Notes: a model not told the origin generated them from the sequence alone. A stretch of DNA of 64,000 nt from Thiomicrorhabdus sp. zzn3 (GCF_029767755.1 NZ_JARUQS010000001.1:248001-312000); one strand, 5' to 3'. Shown: positions 44,774 through 54,845, counted from the stretch's first letter. Program-made: numbers and translations.

Positions 44774-45421
44774 TTAGCGGTGTCTGCGATAACACTGCGA
44801 TCCCTGTTCTTCAATATAGATGCGAAGATGGTTGAGTGCTTCGTATTTAGAGAATTGGAAGCCACTCTTATGTTGGCTGCCGCAGATCCAGTCGGCATTG
44901 CGCAACAGGGTGATGCGATCATGGTTGTAGTCGCTGGGATAAGAGAGGTAGAGGTAAATCCCGGTTCCTTGCGGATTGTATTGCAGCCAAGCACGTTCAG
45001 TACGCGTGTACTGTTTGTTGTCACGCATAACGAGCTCAATTTCTTTGGTTTCACCGCGAGCGATCAGTGTCGTGTAGGGTTGCAGTTGATAGCTTTTTTT
45101 ATGGGATCGATATTCACCGCTCAAAAGATTGACCATCAATACATTGCCGTTTCCGGGGTTGGAATAGAGACGATTCAGACGTTCTTGTTCTTTGAGTTTG
45201 AGCGCCATTTGCTGTTCGTCGCGTTTGGCGTTGGCCTTAATGCGTTCCAGGCGCTGTTGCTCTTGATATTCTTGCTGTTTAAGGAGCAGTGTTTTACGTT
45301 CGTCCGGAGTCAGTTTGTTCCACTGTTCCTCGGTCATGTTGAGCGGATAGGGATTGCTTGCGCAAGCGCTGAGCAATAAAGCGGAACACAACGCTAAACT
45401 CAAGGTTATCCAGTTTTTATT
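44774..45421 (-). CDS. lipoprotein of unknown function
   Basis: A 215-residue lipoprotein with lipobox LLSAC. A charged coiled-coil-like segment (DERKTLLLKQQEYQEQQRLE and the following 35 residues) precedes a compact C-terminal domain with four cysteine/tyrosine-rich stretches (NADWICGSQHKSG, EEQGSQCYRRHR). GTG 45421 is chosen because AAAGGAG lies 5 bp upstream; an ATG 18 bp earlier would sit on that box. I do not recognise the family. Confidence 0.65.
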   Translation of the reverse strand, partial: NKNWITLSLALCSALLLSACASNPYPLNMTEEQWNKLTPDERKTLLLKQQEYQEQQRLERIKANAKRDEQQMALKLKEQERLNRLYSNPGNGNVLMVNLLSGEYRSHKKSYQLQPYTTLIARGETKEIELVMRDNKQYTRTERAWLQYNPQGTGIYLYLSYPSDYNHDRITLLRNADWICGSQHKSGFQFSKYEALNHLRIYIEEQGSQCYRRHR

Positions 45422-45461
45422 CACGGTTTCTCCTTTCAACCGACAGGGATTGGAACGAATG

Positions 45462-47075
45462 CTATTTTTTGATCAGTAGATAACCGCCGGCAACCAGCAG
45501 TCCGCTTTGCACCCAGAACAAGTAGGCGATTTCATAAGGCATAAACAGCCCGAGTAACAGGATGGCAAACCCCAGAGCGCGTTGACGCTGTTGGCGGTTT
45601 TGCGTTTGAATTTCCTGTTGCAGTAACTGCACCTGTTCCGACTGCACCTGTAATCCATTATGCGCGATTTTATTCAGCGAATGATGGAGTAACCCTGGAA
45701 TTTGTGGGGCCTGTTCAATCCAGTAAGGCAGGTTGGCTTTGATGTTCTTGATCAAGCTCTTTGGCCCGACCCGTTCCTGCATCCACTCTTCCAGGAAAGG
45801 CTTGGCGGTATCCCAAAGATCCAATTCATCGTCCAATTGACGACCTAAGCCTTCAATGTTGAGTAAGGTTTTTTGCAAAAGCACCAGTTGTGGCTGCACT
45901 TCCATGCCAAAGCGCCGTGCCGTTTGGAACAAGCGCATCAGGAACAAACCGAAAGAGATCTCTTTAAGCGGGCGATCCCAGATCGGTTCGCACACCGAGC
46001 GGATCGCGGATTCCAGCTCATTGACACGGGTATCGCGCGGCACCCATTCCGATTCGATGTGCAGCTCGGAAACGCGCAGGTAGTCACGGTTAAAGAAAGC
46101 GAGGAAGTTTTCCGCCAGGTAGCGCTGATCCTCAGGGGTGAGGGTTCCCATAATGCCGAAGTCGATTGCGGCATAACGGCCGTCCGGCAAGACAAAGATA
46201 TTGCCCGGATGCATGTCGGCGTGGAAGAAATTGTGCTTGAATACCTGAGTGAAGAAGATCACTACCCCCTTGGCGGACAGGTCTTTCAAATCGACGCCGA
46301 CTTCCACCAGCTTTTCGGTTTCGGAAATGCGGATGCCATAAATGCGTTCCATGGTCATGACGTTATCGTTGGTGTGCGACCAGAAGATTTCCGGGACATA
46401 GAGCAGCTCCGAGTCCTCAAAGTTGCGGCGCAGCTGGGCGGCATTGGCGGCTTCGCGCATCATGTCGAGTTCGTCGAGAATGGTTTTTTCGAATTCGGCG
46501 ACCACTTCAACCGGATGCAGGCGTCGTGATTCCTTAACCGCCGCTTCCAGCAGTTTGGCCAACGAGAACATGATGGCGACATCTTGCTCGATGACCGGTT
46601 TGATGTCCGGGCGCACCACCTTGACCACCACGTCGGTGCCGCTGTGCAGGGTGGCGGCGTGAACTTGGGCGATCGAAGCCGAGGCCATCGGGACCGGGTC
46701 GAAGCTGGCAAACGCCTCTTCTACCGGCTGTTTTAGCGCCTGTTCAATAATCTGTTTGGAGTGGGCTTCGTCAAACGGCGGGCAGTCATCTTGCAGTTTG
46801 GTCAGTTCCACCGAGATGTCTTGCGGGAGCAAGTCCTTACGAGTGGAAAGCGCCTGCCCGAGCTTGATAAAGATCGGTCCGAGTTCTTCCAGGGCGAGGC
46901 GGATGCGTTCGCCGCGTTCCGCTTGGGATTTGCTGCGCCAGTTCCAGGGTAGAAGTTGGTTGAGCAGCAGCAGCCAGGCGTATTTGGTGTGTGCCAGTAC
47001 CAGTTGGTCGATACGGTAGTAGGTGAGTACGCGGTTAATTTTGATGATGCGGAGCAGTGGTTTGAGAAGTGTCAT
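45462..47075 (-). CDS. ubiB: UbiB, atypical kinase-like ubiquinone biosynthesis protein
   Basis: A 537-residue ABC1/ADCK/UbiB-family protein needed for aerobic ubiquinone synthesis, thought to use ATP to extract or move lipid precursors. The KxGQ motif appears as FIKLGQALSTRKDLLP near residue 70, Ala-rich loop and catalytic parts follow (ADMHPGNIFV, YAAIDFGIMGTL near residue 300), and two C-terminal membrane helices end the chain (ALGFAILLLGLFMPYEIAYL). It is the third gene of the usual ubiE-ubiJ-ubiB operon. Confidence 0.94.
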   Translation of the reverse strand: MTLLKPLLRIIKINRVLTYYRIDQLVLAHTKYAWLLLLNQLLPWNWRSKSQAERGERIRLALEELGPIFIKLGQALSTRKDLLPQDISVELTKLQDDCPPFDEAHSKQIIEQALKQPVEEAFASFDPVPMASASIAQVHAATLHSGTDVVVKVVRPDIKPVIEQDVAIMFSLAKLLEAAVKESRRLHPVEVVAEFEKTILDELDMMREAANAAQLRRNFEDSELLYVPEIFWSHTNDNVMTMERIYGIRISETEKLVEVGVDLKDLSAKGVVIFFTQVFKHNFFHADMHPGNIFVLPDGRYAAIDFGIMGTLTPEDQRYLAENFLAFFNRDYLRVSELHIESEWVPRDTRVNELESAIRSVCEPIWDRPLKEISFGLFLMRLFQTARRFGMEVQPQLVLLQKTLLNIEGLGRQLDDELDLWDTAKPFLEEWMQERVGPKSLIKNIKANLPYWIEQAPQIPGLLHHSLNKIAHNGLQVQSEQVQLLQQEIQTQNRQQRQRALGFAILLLGLFMPYEIAYLFWVQSGLLVAGGYLLIKK

Positions 47076-47103
47076 TCGCGTCGTTCTGTTTTAAAAATTC
47101 AAT

Positions 47104-47751
47104 TTAGGCATCCGCTTTGTGCGGGCGCTTGTTTAAGAGTTGCTCAATGCGTTCGGCAATCGCGTCCGTCTGTTCCTGCAACCGGTTCACCTCGTCCGTA
47201 AAGCGCATAACCTGGTCTTTGGTCGGCAGAGCGTTCAATTCAAACTGCAGATACTCTTTGAGGGTGTCTGCCGCTTGCTGTTTGGCCGTTTCTTTGGCGT
47301 GAGCGAAGGAGCGCGCCGCCTGGCCGACTTTAAATGCGATGAGGTCTCCCGTGTAGTGGGAAAGATGCTCTTCCCAGTCAATGTCCAAATTGGCGAGCGC
47401 CTGGATAAATTGTGTTGCCAGTGCGTCATCGCCGGAAAGCTGGGCATTGTTCAGTTGCCCCGTACGGTGCAGAGCGACCAGTTCCGCCAGTTCGGTTTGA
47501 ATGCAGGCGTCCGCTTCGCCCTTGAGGGCGTTTTGCACGCTGATACCGTAATCGGTGCACACTAGGTAAAAATTCACTTGTACGTCTTTCAGGTGCAGTT
47601 GAATCGCGCATTCCGGCAGCGCCTTAAAGGCTGCGCCGTGCTGTGCATCCAGGCGGATCGCTTCGTTCAGCAGAGTTTCCAGCAGTTTGGCTGCGGTTAA
47701 ACTCATCAGGCCTGTTGCGTGTTGTGAATTGGCATTCTGTGGGTTTGGCAT
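47104..47751 (-). CDS. ubiJ: UbiJ, SCP2-domain ubiquinone biosynthesis factor
   Basis: A 215-residue protein with an SCP2 lipid-binding domain in the N-terminal half (LQLKDVQVNFYLVCTDYGIS-like stretch, ADACIQTELAELVALHRTG) and a C-terminal coiled coil (FTDEVNRLQEQTDAIAERIE). UbiJ binds ubiquinone intermediates in the soluble Ubi metabolon with UbiK. ATG 47751 follows GAGG at 6 bp; an upstream extension that overlaps ubiE is not needed. It lies between ubiE and ubiB, as is standard. Confidence 0.88.
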   Translation of the reverse strand: MPNPQNANSQHATGLMSLTAAKLLETLLNEAIRLDAQHGAAFKALPECAIQLHLKDVQVNFYLVCTDYGISVQNALKGEADACIQTELAELVALHRTGQLNNAQLSGDDALATQFIQALANLDIDWEEHLSHYTGDLIAFKVGQAARSFAHAKETAKQQAADTLKEYLQFELNALPTKDQVMRFTDEVNRLQEQTDAIAERIEQLLNKRPHKADA

Positions 47752-47782
47752 GACCATCCTCGCAGGCTTTGTTGCTGGCTGT

Positions 47783-48535
47783 TTAGTATTTCCAGCCACG
47801 GTGCAGGGCGACAATGCCCTCACTCATATTGAGATATTCGGCCTTGTCAAAACCGGCATCGAGCATCATCTGTTTCAAGGTTTCCTGATCCGGGTGCATA
47901 CGGATCGATTCCGCCAGGTACTGATAACTGGCTTCATCGTCAGCGATCAGCTTGCCCATTTTGGGCAGTATATTGAAGGAGTAGAAGTCGTAAGCTTTGG
48001 AAAGCAGAGGTTGGGTGACTTTAGAAAATTCCAGCACCATCAGTTGCCCACCCGGTTTCAGCACTCGATAGAGTTCTTCCAGCGCTTTATCTTTGTTAGT
48101 GACGTTACGCAGGCCGAAGGCAATGGTCGCCAAATCAAAGGTGTTGTCCGGAAACGCCAGCGCTTCGGCATTGGTGATGGTGTAGTCGACATTGCCGGCG
48201 ATCCCTTGATTAATCAAGCGGTCGCGGCCAACGCGGACCATGCTTTCGTTAATGTCGGCCAACACCACTCTGCCCGACTGGCCGACGCGCTTGGCGAAGG
48301 CCTTGGTCAGGTCTCCGGTCCCGCCCGCCAGATCCAGTACACTTTGTCCCGGGCGGATGCCGCTCAATTCGATGGTGTGACGTTTCCATAAACGGTGGAT
48401 GCCCATCGACATGACGTCGTTCATAATGTCGTATTTGTCGGCGACGGAATCAAAGACGCCTTTGACTTTTTTGACTTTTTCTTCCAGAGGCACTTCGCTG
48501 AAACCGAAGTCGATGGTGCGCTTATTTTGACTCAT
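47783..48535 (-). CDS. ubiE: UbiE, ubiquinone/menaquinone C-methyltransferase
   Basis: A 250-residue SAM-dependent methyltransferase that C-methylates demethylmenaquinone and the 2-polyprenyl-6-methoxybenzoquinol intermediate. The SAM-binding motif is [16 protein letters not shown] near residue 65, and the UbiE signatures [17 protein letters not shown] (near 35) and [17 protein letters not shown] (near 140) are present. It heads ubiE-ubiJ-ubiB, 33 bp after the DUF971 gene. Confidence 0.95.
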   Translation of the reverse strand: MSQNKRTIDFGFSEVPLEEKVKKVKGVFDSVADKYDIMNDVMSMGIHRLWKRHTIELSGIRPGQSVLDLAGGTGDLTKAFAKRVGQSGRVVLADINESMVRVGRDRLINQGIAGNVDYTITNAEALAFPDNTFDLATIAFGLRNVTNKDKALEELYRVLKPGGQLMVLEFSKVTQPLLSKAYDFYSFNILPKMGKLIADDEASYQYLAESIRMHPDQETLKQMMLDAGFDKAEYLNMSEGIVALHRGWKY

Positions 48536-48568
48536 AACGGGGTTCTCTTGTGTTGAGTGGCGGCCAGC

Positions 48569-48958
48569 TTAAGATTCGCCACGGCTGTGCGCTTTGAGGC
48601 GCTGTAAATCTGGGTGGTCATGTCCGGCACGCATTAAACGACGCAGGTAATCGGTCCAGTATTTGTCCTGGTGTTTACCCAAGGCGTAAAGCCGTTCCCA
48701 AGTATAAATGCCGGTGTCGTGACCGTCGTCAAAATGCAGTTTAACGGCGTAATTACCCACCGGGGTGATGTCGTCTATATTGACGGCTTCTTTGCCTATC
48801 TGCAACACCTCTTGCCCAGGCATATGGCCGGTTACCTCGGCCGATTGCGAATAGACTCGCAGGTATTCGCACGGCAGTTCAAAGGTCTCACCGCTGTCGA
48901 AAGCGATTTCCAGTTTGCGCGATCCGCGGTGCAGTTTGATGTCGGTTGGGTGCGGCAT
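48569..48958 (-). CDS. DUF971 protein
   Basis: A 129-residue protein of the DUF971 family (the N-terminal domain of gamma-butyrobetaine hydroxylases as a free protein). It has the typical start PTDIKLHRGSRKLEIAFDSG, the middle LPCEYLRVYSQSAEV and HFDDGHDTGIYTWERLYALG. Free-standing members often lie between hslU and ubiE in gammaproteobacteria, as here, 21 bp after hslU. The function is not established; a role in iron-sulfur or metal handling has been proposed for relatives. Confidence 0.85.
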   Translation of the reverse strand: MPHPTDIKLHRGSRKLEIAFDSGETFELPCEYLRVYSQSAEVTGHMPGQEVLQIGKEAVNIDDITPVGNYAVKLHFDDGHDTGIYTWERLYALGKHQDKYWTDYLRRLMRAGHDHPDLQRLKAHSRGES

Positions 48959-48979
48959 AACCTTTTCTTGGACTCTCTA

Positions 48980-50299
48980 TTACAGAATGTATTGCGACAG
49001 GTCTTGGTCTTGAGCCAGTTCGCCGAGACGTTCTTCAACAAATTCCGGCGTAATCTCAATGCGCGCACCATGCATATTGGGCGCCTCGAACGAGATGTCT
49101 TCCAGCAGACGTTCCAGTACCGTGTGCAGACGGCGAGCCCCAATATTTTCTGTGGTTTCGTTTACCTGGTAAGCGATTTCTGCGATGCGTTGAATGCCGC
49201 CATTGGTGAAAGAAAGCGCTACGCCTTCGGTTTTCATCAATTCGATTGCTTGTGTGGTCAGGGCCGCTTTCGGTTCGGTGAGAATGCGCACGAAATCGTC
49301 CACTTTCAATGATTGCAATTCGACGCGAATCGGCAGGCGTCCTTGAAGCTCAGGAATCAGATCGGATGGTTTGGCCAGATGGAAGGCGCCCGAAGCGATA
49401 AACAGAATGTGATCGGTTTTGATCATGCCGTATTTGGTAGAGACCGTGCTTCCCTCAATCAGAGGCAATAGATCACGTTGCACGCCTTCTCGGGAAACAT
49501 CGCCGCCGCCGGCTTCTTGGCGTTTGGCCACCTTATCGATCTCATCAATAAAGACAATGCCGTTTTGTTCGACCGCTTCAACCGCTTGGGTTTTAATGTC
49601 TTCTTCGTTGATCAGGCGCTGGGCCTCTTCTTCGACTAAAGCTTTTAAAGCCTTTTTAATCGGCAGTTTGCGTTTCTCTTTCTTGCCCTGGTGCATGCCC
49701 TCGAACATGCCTTGCAGTTGCTGGGTCATCTCTTCGAGGCCGGGGGCGCCGAGAATTTCGACCTGTGCCGGCGGCGCGCTGAGATTGATTTCGATCTCTT
49801 TGTTATCGAGCTCGCCTTCACGGAGGCGTTTGCGGAATTTCTGGCGGGTTTCCGCCATGCTGTCGTAACTGTCTTCTTCACGACCGCGAGCAGGAGGCAA
49901 TAAGATATCCAGAATGCGCTCTTCCGCGGCATCTTCCGCTTGGCGCTGTACCTTTTGCATCGCCTGTTCGCGCACCATCTTGATCGCGTTTTCCATCAGG
50001 TCGCGTACGATGGAATCCACATCGCGGCCAACATAGCCTACTTCCGTGAATTTGGTGGCTTCGATTTTCAGAAAAGGAGCGTTCGCCAATTTGGCCAGAC
50101 GGCGTGCAATTTCGGTTTTACCGACACCGGTCGGTCCGATCATAAGGATGTTTTTCGGTGTGACTTCCGGACGCAATTCTTCCGGCAGTTGTGAGCGTCG
50201 CCAACGGTTACGCAGGGCGATGGCGACAGCGCGTTTGGCTTCACTTTGTCCAACAATATGCGTATCAAGTGCATGCACAATCTCTTTGGGCGTCATCAT
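48980..50299 (-). CDS. hslU: HslU, ATPase subunit of the HslUV protease
   Basis: A 439-residue AAA+ unfoldase. Walker A is [15 protein letters not shown] near residue 56, Walker B is IVFIDEIDK near residue 252, with an intermediate domain (about 110-245) and the C-terminal tail ending DLSQYIL that activates HslV. The Tyr of the GYVGRD pore loop is visible. Its partner hslV is not adjacent but lies at 53673 on the other strand, separated by four genes. Confidence 0.95.
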   Translation of the reverse strand: MMTPKEIVHALDTHIVGQSEAKRAVAIALRNRWRRSQLPEELRPEVTPKNILMIGPTGVGKTEIARRLAKLANAPFLKIEATKFTEVGYVGRDVDSIVRDLMENAIKMVREQAMQKVQRQAEDAAEERILDILLPPARGREEDSYDSMAETRQKFRKRLREGELDNKEIEINLSAPPAQVEILGAPGLEEMTQQLQGMFEGMHQGKKEKRKLPIKKALKALVEEEAQRLINEEDIKTQAVEAVEQNGIVFIDEIDKVAKRQEAGGGDVSREGVQRDLLPLIEGSTVSTKYGMIKTDHILFIASGAFHLAKPSDLIPELQGRLPIRVELQSLKVDDFVRILTEPKAALTTQAIELMKTEGVALSFTNGGIQRIAEIAYQVNETTENIGARRLHTVLERLLEDISFEAPNMHGARIEITPEFVEERLGELAQDQDLSQYIL

Positions 50300-50363
50300 T
50301 TGAAAATCTGTCCTAAACGTTACTTTAAAAGAATGGCCTCATTATAAAGGAAAACGTGAGTGT

Positions 50364-50392
50364 TTGCGTATTGCGGGTGTGCGTGATAGATT
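50364..50392 (+). promoter_or_regulatory. candidate sigma-70 promoter of dapF
   Basis: TTGCGT-N17-TAGATT lies 41 bp before the dapF start in the divergent hslU-dapF region. Spacing is ideal, but the -35 box matches only three of six consensus bases, so this is tentative. Confidence 0.3.
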
Positions 50393-50432
50393 TTCCGTAT
50401 TTACCGATATTTAAAGTAGGGCTTTTATCAAA

Positions 50433-51269
50433 ATGGGATTGAAATTTACCAAAATGCACGGCTTGGGTAACGACTTTATGGTGATCGATGCGATTCATCA
50501 AACCGTGGACTTGACCCCGCAACAGGTTAAGGGCTGGGCGGACCGTCATTTTGGCATCGGATTTGATCAGCTTTTGTTGGTAGAAGCCACAGAGACGCCG
50601 AATGTGGATTTTCGCTACCGCATTTTCAACGCCGATGGTTCAGAAGTGCAACAGTGCGGCAACGGCGCACGTTGTTTTGCCAAGTTCGTCTACGACAAGG
50701 GTTTGACCGACAAAACCGAAATTACCGTAGAAACCGCCTCGGGCGTCATCGTGCTGTATGTGGAGGACAACGGTTGGATTCGCGTCAATATGGGGGCTCC
50801 GAATTTCCGACCGCAAAGCCTGCCCATGGAAAGCTCGGTTGAAAAAGCCGTGTATGAGCTGCAAGTGGATGGCGAAGTGTTTGAAGTGGGTGCGGTATCC
50901 ATGGGCAACCCCCACGCGGTATTGCGGGTGACCGATATTAGTCGAGCACCCGTGGAAAAGGTCGGGCCTTTGTTGGAAGCGCACCGGGCCTTTCCGGAAC
51001 GAGTCAATGTCGGCTTTGCCGAGCGGGTCGATGATACCCATATTAAATTGCGGGTGTACGAGCGCGGAGCGGCGGAGACGCTGGCTTGTGGAACCGGAGC
51101 TTGCGCGGCCATGGTGGTGTACCGCAATTGGGGTGAGGTGGCCGATGAGGTGACGGTTTCGCTGCCGGGCGGTGATTTGAAAGTGGCGTGGAACGGGGAT
51201 CGCAATGCGCCTGTGTGGATGACCGGGCCGGCGGAAACGGTGTTTGAGGGGGAAGTAGAAGGTGTCTAG
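50433..51269 (+). CDS. dapF: diaminopimelate epimerase
   Basis: A 278-residue enzyme that interconverts LL- and meso-diaminopimelate for lysine and peptidoglycan. The two catalytic cysteines are in [13 protein letters not shown] (near residue 77) and [12 protein letters not shown] (near residue 218), and the start [19 protein letters not shown] is classic. It begins the conserved dapF-DUF484-xerC operon. Confidence 0.96.
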   Translation: MGLKFTKMHGLGNDFMVIDAIHQTVDLTPQQVKGWADRHFGIGFDQLLLVEATETPNVDFRYRIFNADGSEVQQCGNGARCFAKFVYDKGLTDKTEITVETASGVIVLYVEDNGWIRVNMGAPNFRPQSLPMESSVEKAVYELQVDGEVFEVGAVSMGNPHAVLRVTDISRAPVEKVGPLLEAHRAFPERVNVGFAERVDDTHIKLRVYERGAAETLACGTGACAAMVVYRNWGEVADEVTVSLPGGDLKVAWNGDRNAPVWMTGPAETVFEGEVEGV

Positions 51270-51948
51270 TCTGTTAAACGACATTCATGAAGAGGATGTT
51301 GCGAACTTTTTAAATCAGAACCGTGAGTTCTTTCACGTTTTTCCCAACCTGCTCAATGAGTTGAGTATTCCGCATCCTGAAACCGGCAAGGCGGTTTCTC
51401 TGCTGGAAAGGCAGATCTACCAGTTGCGCAAGCAGCGCGATGACTTGCAGGTCGAGGTGGATACGCTGATTAATATCGCCGGCGAAAACGGCCAGCTGTT
51501 CCACAAGGTCAAAGATTTTACTCGAGCCTTGATGAAGGCGCGCAGCGAGCAAGCCGCGGTGGACTGCATCTATCAGCAGATGCAACAGTATTTCGACGTC
51601 GAAGCGGTGTCGTTGGTGTCCTGGGAGGTGCCGAGCGTCAGTCTGCAAGGTCTGGCTCAGTTAGGCATCAGCCAAAATTGGTCGGAAACCTTAAAGGCAA
51701 CGCTGCGTCCTGACGAACCGGCCTGCGGGCTGTTGGAGGATAGCTGGCAGAAAGGGTTGTTTCACAGTGATGAGGCCATGCATTCGGTCTGTCTGCTGCC
51801 ACTGGGTGAAGATCGCGTGTGGGGCGTGCTGGCGCTTGGAAGTACAACGGATCGTTTTCACCCCAGTTTGGGCACCTATTTCTTAAAAATTATGGCGGAG
51901 ATGATTACCGCACGCCTTGAGCACCTGTTTGATCCTGCTCAAGGATAG
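51262..51948 (+). CDS. DUF484 protein
   Basis: A 228-residue DUF484 protein. The N-terminal [20 protein letters not shown] and a coiled coil ([20 protein letters not shown]) lead into a GAF-like domain (about 95-220, with [16 protein letters not shown]). It is always found between dapF and xerC in proteobacteria; function unknown, possibly a sensor. The GTG start overlaps dapF by 8 bp. Confidence 0.9.
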   Translation: MSSLLNDIHEEDVANFLNQNREFFHVFPNLLNELSIPHPETGKAVSLLERQIYQLRKQRDDLQVEVDTLINIAGENGQLFHKVKDFTRALMKARSEQAAVDCIYQQMQQYFDVEAVSLVSWEVPSVSLQGLAQLGISQNWSETLKATLRPDEPACGLLEDSWQKGLFHSDEAMHSVCLLPLGEDRVWGVLALGSTTDRFHPSLGTYFLKIMAEMITARLEHLFDPAQG

Positions 51949-51957
51949 GGAGAGGTT

Positions 51958-52890
51958 ATGGTCGCCAGCTATCCGGCAGTGAATGCCTATCTGCTCAGTT
52001 TGCAACGACAGAACCTGTCTTCGCATACGGTTTCCAATTACCGGCGGGATTTGCAGGCGTTTTTGGATTTTTATCTGTTGGGTGAGGCTGATGAGGAACA
52101 AGCCGTACGCGAGTTCAGTGATTGGGAATTGGTCGACGCGCATGCGGTACGTGCTTTTTTAGGTGCGAGATCTCAGGCCGGTGTCGGCAGCCGGACCTTG
52201 GCACGTCAACTGTCGGCAATTCGCAGTTTTTTTGACTATTTGATGGTCGAAGGACTGACGCGGAAAAATCCTGCCAAAGGGGTTAAGGCTCCTAAACAAC
52301 CTAAGCCGTTACCGAAAAGTCTGGATGTGGATTGGACGCGCAAGTTGTTGGAACAGCCGTTAAAAAGTTGGCAGGATATTCGCGACCAAGCAATTTTTGA
52401 ACTCCTTTATTCAGCAGGGTTGCGTGTCTCTGAATGTGCCGAGATGGACTTGTCTCCGGGATTGGATCCGCTCGATTCGGGCTGGGTGGAAGTGCTGGGT
52501 AAGGGCCAGAAAACCCGGCGGGCTCCTGTAGGTTCTATGGCAAATAAAGCGCTGCGGCAATGGCTTTCTATCCGGGCGGACTATGCTAAGGCTGACGAAC
52601 AGGCGGTTTTTGTCAATCAGCGAGGCGGCAGGCTAAGCGTGCGCAGCATTCAATTACGTTTGGATCGGCGTGCGATGCAGGCCGGCCTGCCCACCAAGAT
52701 GTCACCTCACCGATTGCGTCATGCGTGCGCTACCCATGTTCTCGAATCCAGTGGTGATTTGAGAGCGGTTCAGGAGATGTTGGGGCACGCCAATCTTTCA
52801 ACGACGCAAATTTATACTAAGCTCGATATGCAGCATCTGGCTCAAGTCTATGATCAGGCACACCCGCGTGCTCGCAAACGTAACAAGTAA
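51958..52890 (+). CDS. xerC: tyrosine recombinase XerC
   Basis: A 310-residue tyrosine recombinase that resolves chromosome dimers at dif with XerD. The catalytic set is visible: Arg in SAGLRVSECAEM, Lys near GKGQKTRRAPVG, HRLRH in MSPHRLRHACATH, His in LGHANLSTTQ and the Tyr nucleophile in IYTKLDM. AGGGAGAGG precedes the ATG. Context dapF-DUF484-xerC confirms the housekeeping role rather than a mobile-element integrase. Confidence 0.95.
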   Translation: MVASYPAVNAYLLSLQRQNLSSHTVSNYRRDLQAFLDFYLLGEADEEQAVREFSDWELVDAHAVRAFLGARSQAGVGSRTLARQLSAIRSFFDYLMVEGLTRKNPAKGVKAPKQPKPLPKSLDVDWTRKLLEQPLKSWQDIRDQAIFELLYSAGLRVSECAEMDLSPGLDPLDSGWVEVLGKGQKTRRAPVGSMANKALRQWLSIRADYAKADEQAVFVNQRGGRLSVRSIQLRLDRRAMQAGLPTKMSPHRLRHACATHVLESSGDLRAVQEMLGHANLSTTQIYTKLDMQHLAQVYDQAHPRARKRNK

Positions 52891-52982
52891 TTGACGTTTC
52901 CGTTTGATTATTCCTGTTGGTAACCCCTTTTCTTTATTTCTTTATTTATTAATAACTTGTGCGTTAATATACGTAATGCATT

Positions 52983-53006
52983 AATAAGTAATTGTTTTTA
53001 CTTATT
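52983..53006. repeat. inverted repeat before the pilin-like gene
   Basis: AATAAGTA-N8-TACTTATT, perfect 8-bp arms, lies 29 bp before the pilin-like ATG in a very AT-rich gap. It could be an operator or mRNA hairpin; nothing else supports a role. Confidence 0.35.
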
Positions 53007-53034
53007 TGGTGAAAATGTTTTGCGGAGGTGCATC

Positions 53035-53574
53035 ATGGCACGCTACAGCACGATTGAAATGCGCCAGAAGGGATTTACTCTGCTTGAAGTGATAACGGTT
53101 TTGCTGATTGTGGGGCTATTGGTAACCGGAATATTCAAGGCGATGGCTTTGATTGATAATGTGAAACTGCAGCGCGATATTAAATTTATGAAAGGTCTGC
53201 ATGCAGCTTATTTTCTGTATAAGGACCGCTATGGGCGTATGCCGGGAGAAGATTTGCAGCGTCCGGGACGTTTAAAGACCATTCTTTCCACACAGGACGC
53301 ACCCAGTGAAGGGTTGTTTTATGATCTGTATCAAGCGGGGTTTACTAAAGAGTTGGTGTTTCAGCCTAATATCGGTCAAGCCTTCAAGGCAACATGGGGT
53401 GGGAGCAGCGGTGCGAACTACGGTTTGATCGCAGGCCAAAATCAGCTCTGTATTACCGAAGTCGAGGTGGATTTAGCGCAATGGATGGAGGCGAAAATGG
53501 ACGATTCAAATCGATCTCAAGGAGACGTTGAGTACACTCTGAATGGCTCTCAATTATGCATGTTGCTTTCTTAA
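53035..53574 (+). CDS. orphan type IV pilin-like/pseudopilin protein
   Basis: A 179-residue protein with a type III signal: short leader, KG^FTLLEVITVLLIVGLLVTGI at about residue 13, including Glu at +5 of the mature chain. The C-terminal part (YFLYKDRYGRMPGED, GSSGANYGLIAGQNQLCI) is not like GspG-K and may be a minor type IV pilin of the PilA/prepilin group. GGAGG precedes ATG 53035. It lies alone between xerC and hslV, far from the gsp operon. Two cysteines (near the C-terminus) could form a disulfide loop. Function is unknown. Confidence 0.8.
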   Translation: MARYSTIEMRQKGFTLLEVITVLLIVGLLVTGIFKAMALIDNVKLQRDIKFMKGLHAAYFLYKDRYGRMPGEDLQRPGRLKTILSTQDAPSEGLFYDLYQAGFTKELVFQPNIGQAFKATWGGSSGANYGLIAGQNQLCITEVEVDLAQWMEAKMDDSNRSQGDVEYTLNGSQLCMLLS

Positions 53575-53672
53575 GGCTTGTGTATCCGCTGTAGTTGTTC
53601 TCGTTTATTATGACGTTTTCAGATAGAATAGCCGCCATGTTTTTCTAACCAAACATAGCCAAAGGAATGAAA

Positions 53673-54215
53673 ATGTCATTTCACGGAACAACGATTTTGT
53701 GTGCCAAGCGCAATGGCGAAATGGTCATTGGTGGTGACGGTCAAGTCACATTAGGTCATGTGGTCATGAAGGGCAATGCCCGTAAGGTTCGCCGACTCTA
53801 TAACGGTCAGGTGTTGGCGGGGTTTGCCGGTGCCACGGCCGATGCCTTTACTTTGTTTGAACGCTTTGAAGGGCGTTTGCAGACGCATAACGGTCAGCTT
53901 ATGCGCGCCGCAGTAGAAATGGCCAAAGATTGGCGGACGGATCGTGCCTTACGTAAGTTGGAGGCAATGATGTTGGTCGCTGATAAAGAGAACATGCTGC
54001 TGATTTCCGGTACCGGGGATGTGATTGAGCCGCAGGATGATTTTATTGCCATCGGTTCCGGCGGCAACTATGCGCATTCGGCCGCTTGGGCACTGATGGA
54101 GAATACCGATCTTTCCGCACGTGAAGTGGTGGAGAAATCGCTGAATATCGCGGCGGATCTTTGTATCTACACCAACCATAACCTGACGATCGAGTCGCTT
54201 TCCGCCGATGAGTGA
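53673..54215 (+). CDS. hslV: HslV, peptidase subunit of the HslUV protease
   Basis: A 180-residue threonine peptidase. The catalytic Thr is the first of the TT in [15 protein letters not shown], so a five-residue propeptide must be removed. The proteasome-beta motif [20 protein letters not shown] follows, then [20 protein letters not shown] 53673 is chosen since AAAGGA lies 6 bp upstream; ATG 53667 abuts that box. Usually hslV is directly upstream of hslU; here hslU is on the other strand at 48980-50299. Confidence 0.95.
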   Translation: MSFHGTTILCAKRNGEMVIGGDGQVTLGHVVMKGNARKVRRLYNGQVLAGFAGATADAFTLFERFEGRLQTHNGQLMRAAVEMAKDWRTDRALRKLEAMMLVADKENMLLISGTGDVIEPQDDFIAIGSGGNYAHSAAWALMENTDLSAREVVEKSLNIAADLCIYTNHNLTIESLSADE

Positions 54216-54263
54216 GAACGCGACCCTGACGCCCGTTTTTTAGTTTAATTGAGAGGAAAGGCG

Positions 54264-54824
54264 ATGCAGACTGAAAATAGTGACACGTGTGATGTTCCGG
54301 TACAGCGCTCCAAGGCGGAGGCGATGCTGGAAAGCTTTTTGTGGAACAGCCGTTTTGTGGTTCTGGTGGCGGTTGTTGCCAGCCTGTTGACCGCATTTGC
54401 GGTGTTTTATCTGACCATGGTGGATGTGTTTTACACCATTGCTCACCTGACCCATTATCACGAACTCGATGATGCTGGGCGCGCGATGCTTAAGGCGCAG
54501 ACGGTGGCGCATGTGGTCGGTTCGGTCGACGGCTTTCTGCTCGGGGCGATTATGTTGATCTTTTCACTCGGTCTGTATGAACTGTTTATCTCCAAGATTG
54601 ACGATACGAGCGGCAGCTGTTCCAGCAAGATTCTGATCATCAATTCGCTTGATGACCTGAAGGATAAACTGGCCAAAGTGATTCTGATGATTCTGATCGT
54701 GATGTTTTTTGAACAGGCGATCTTCCTGAAACCGACGGCGCCGCTGGAACTGCTTTACTATTCTCTGGCCATTATGTTGGTGGCGTTGGCGCTGTATCTG
54801 TCTCATAAAGCGTACAGTCACTGA
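54264..54824 (+). CDS. YqhA/UPF0114-family membrane protein
   Basis: A 186-residue inner-membrane protein of the UPF0114 (YqhA) family with four hydrophobic helices (FVVLVAVVASLLTAFAVFYL; VGSVDGFLLGAIMLIFSLGL; LAKVILMILIVMFFEQAIFL; ELLYYSLAIMLVALALYL). The family motif near GLYELFISKID is present. Its function is not known. GAGAGGAAAG precedes the ATG at 54264. A strong terminator follows. Confidence 0.85.
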   Translation: MQTENSDTCDVPVQRSKAEAMLESFLWNSRFVVLVAVVASLLTAFAVFYLTMVDVFYTIAHLTHYHELDDAGRAMLKAQTVAHVVGSVDGFLLGAIMLIFSLGLYELFISKIDDTSGSCSSKILIINSLDDLKDKLAKVILMILIVMFFEQAIFLKPTAPLELLYYSLAIMLVALALYLSHKAYSH

Positions 54825-54845
54825 TTGCGATGTAAGCCGACGTAT

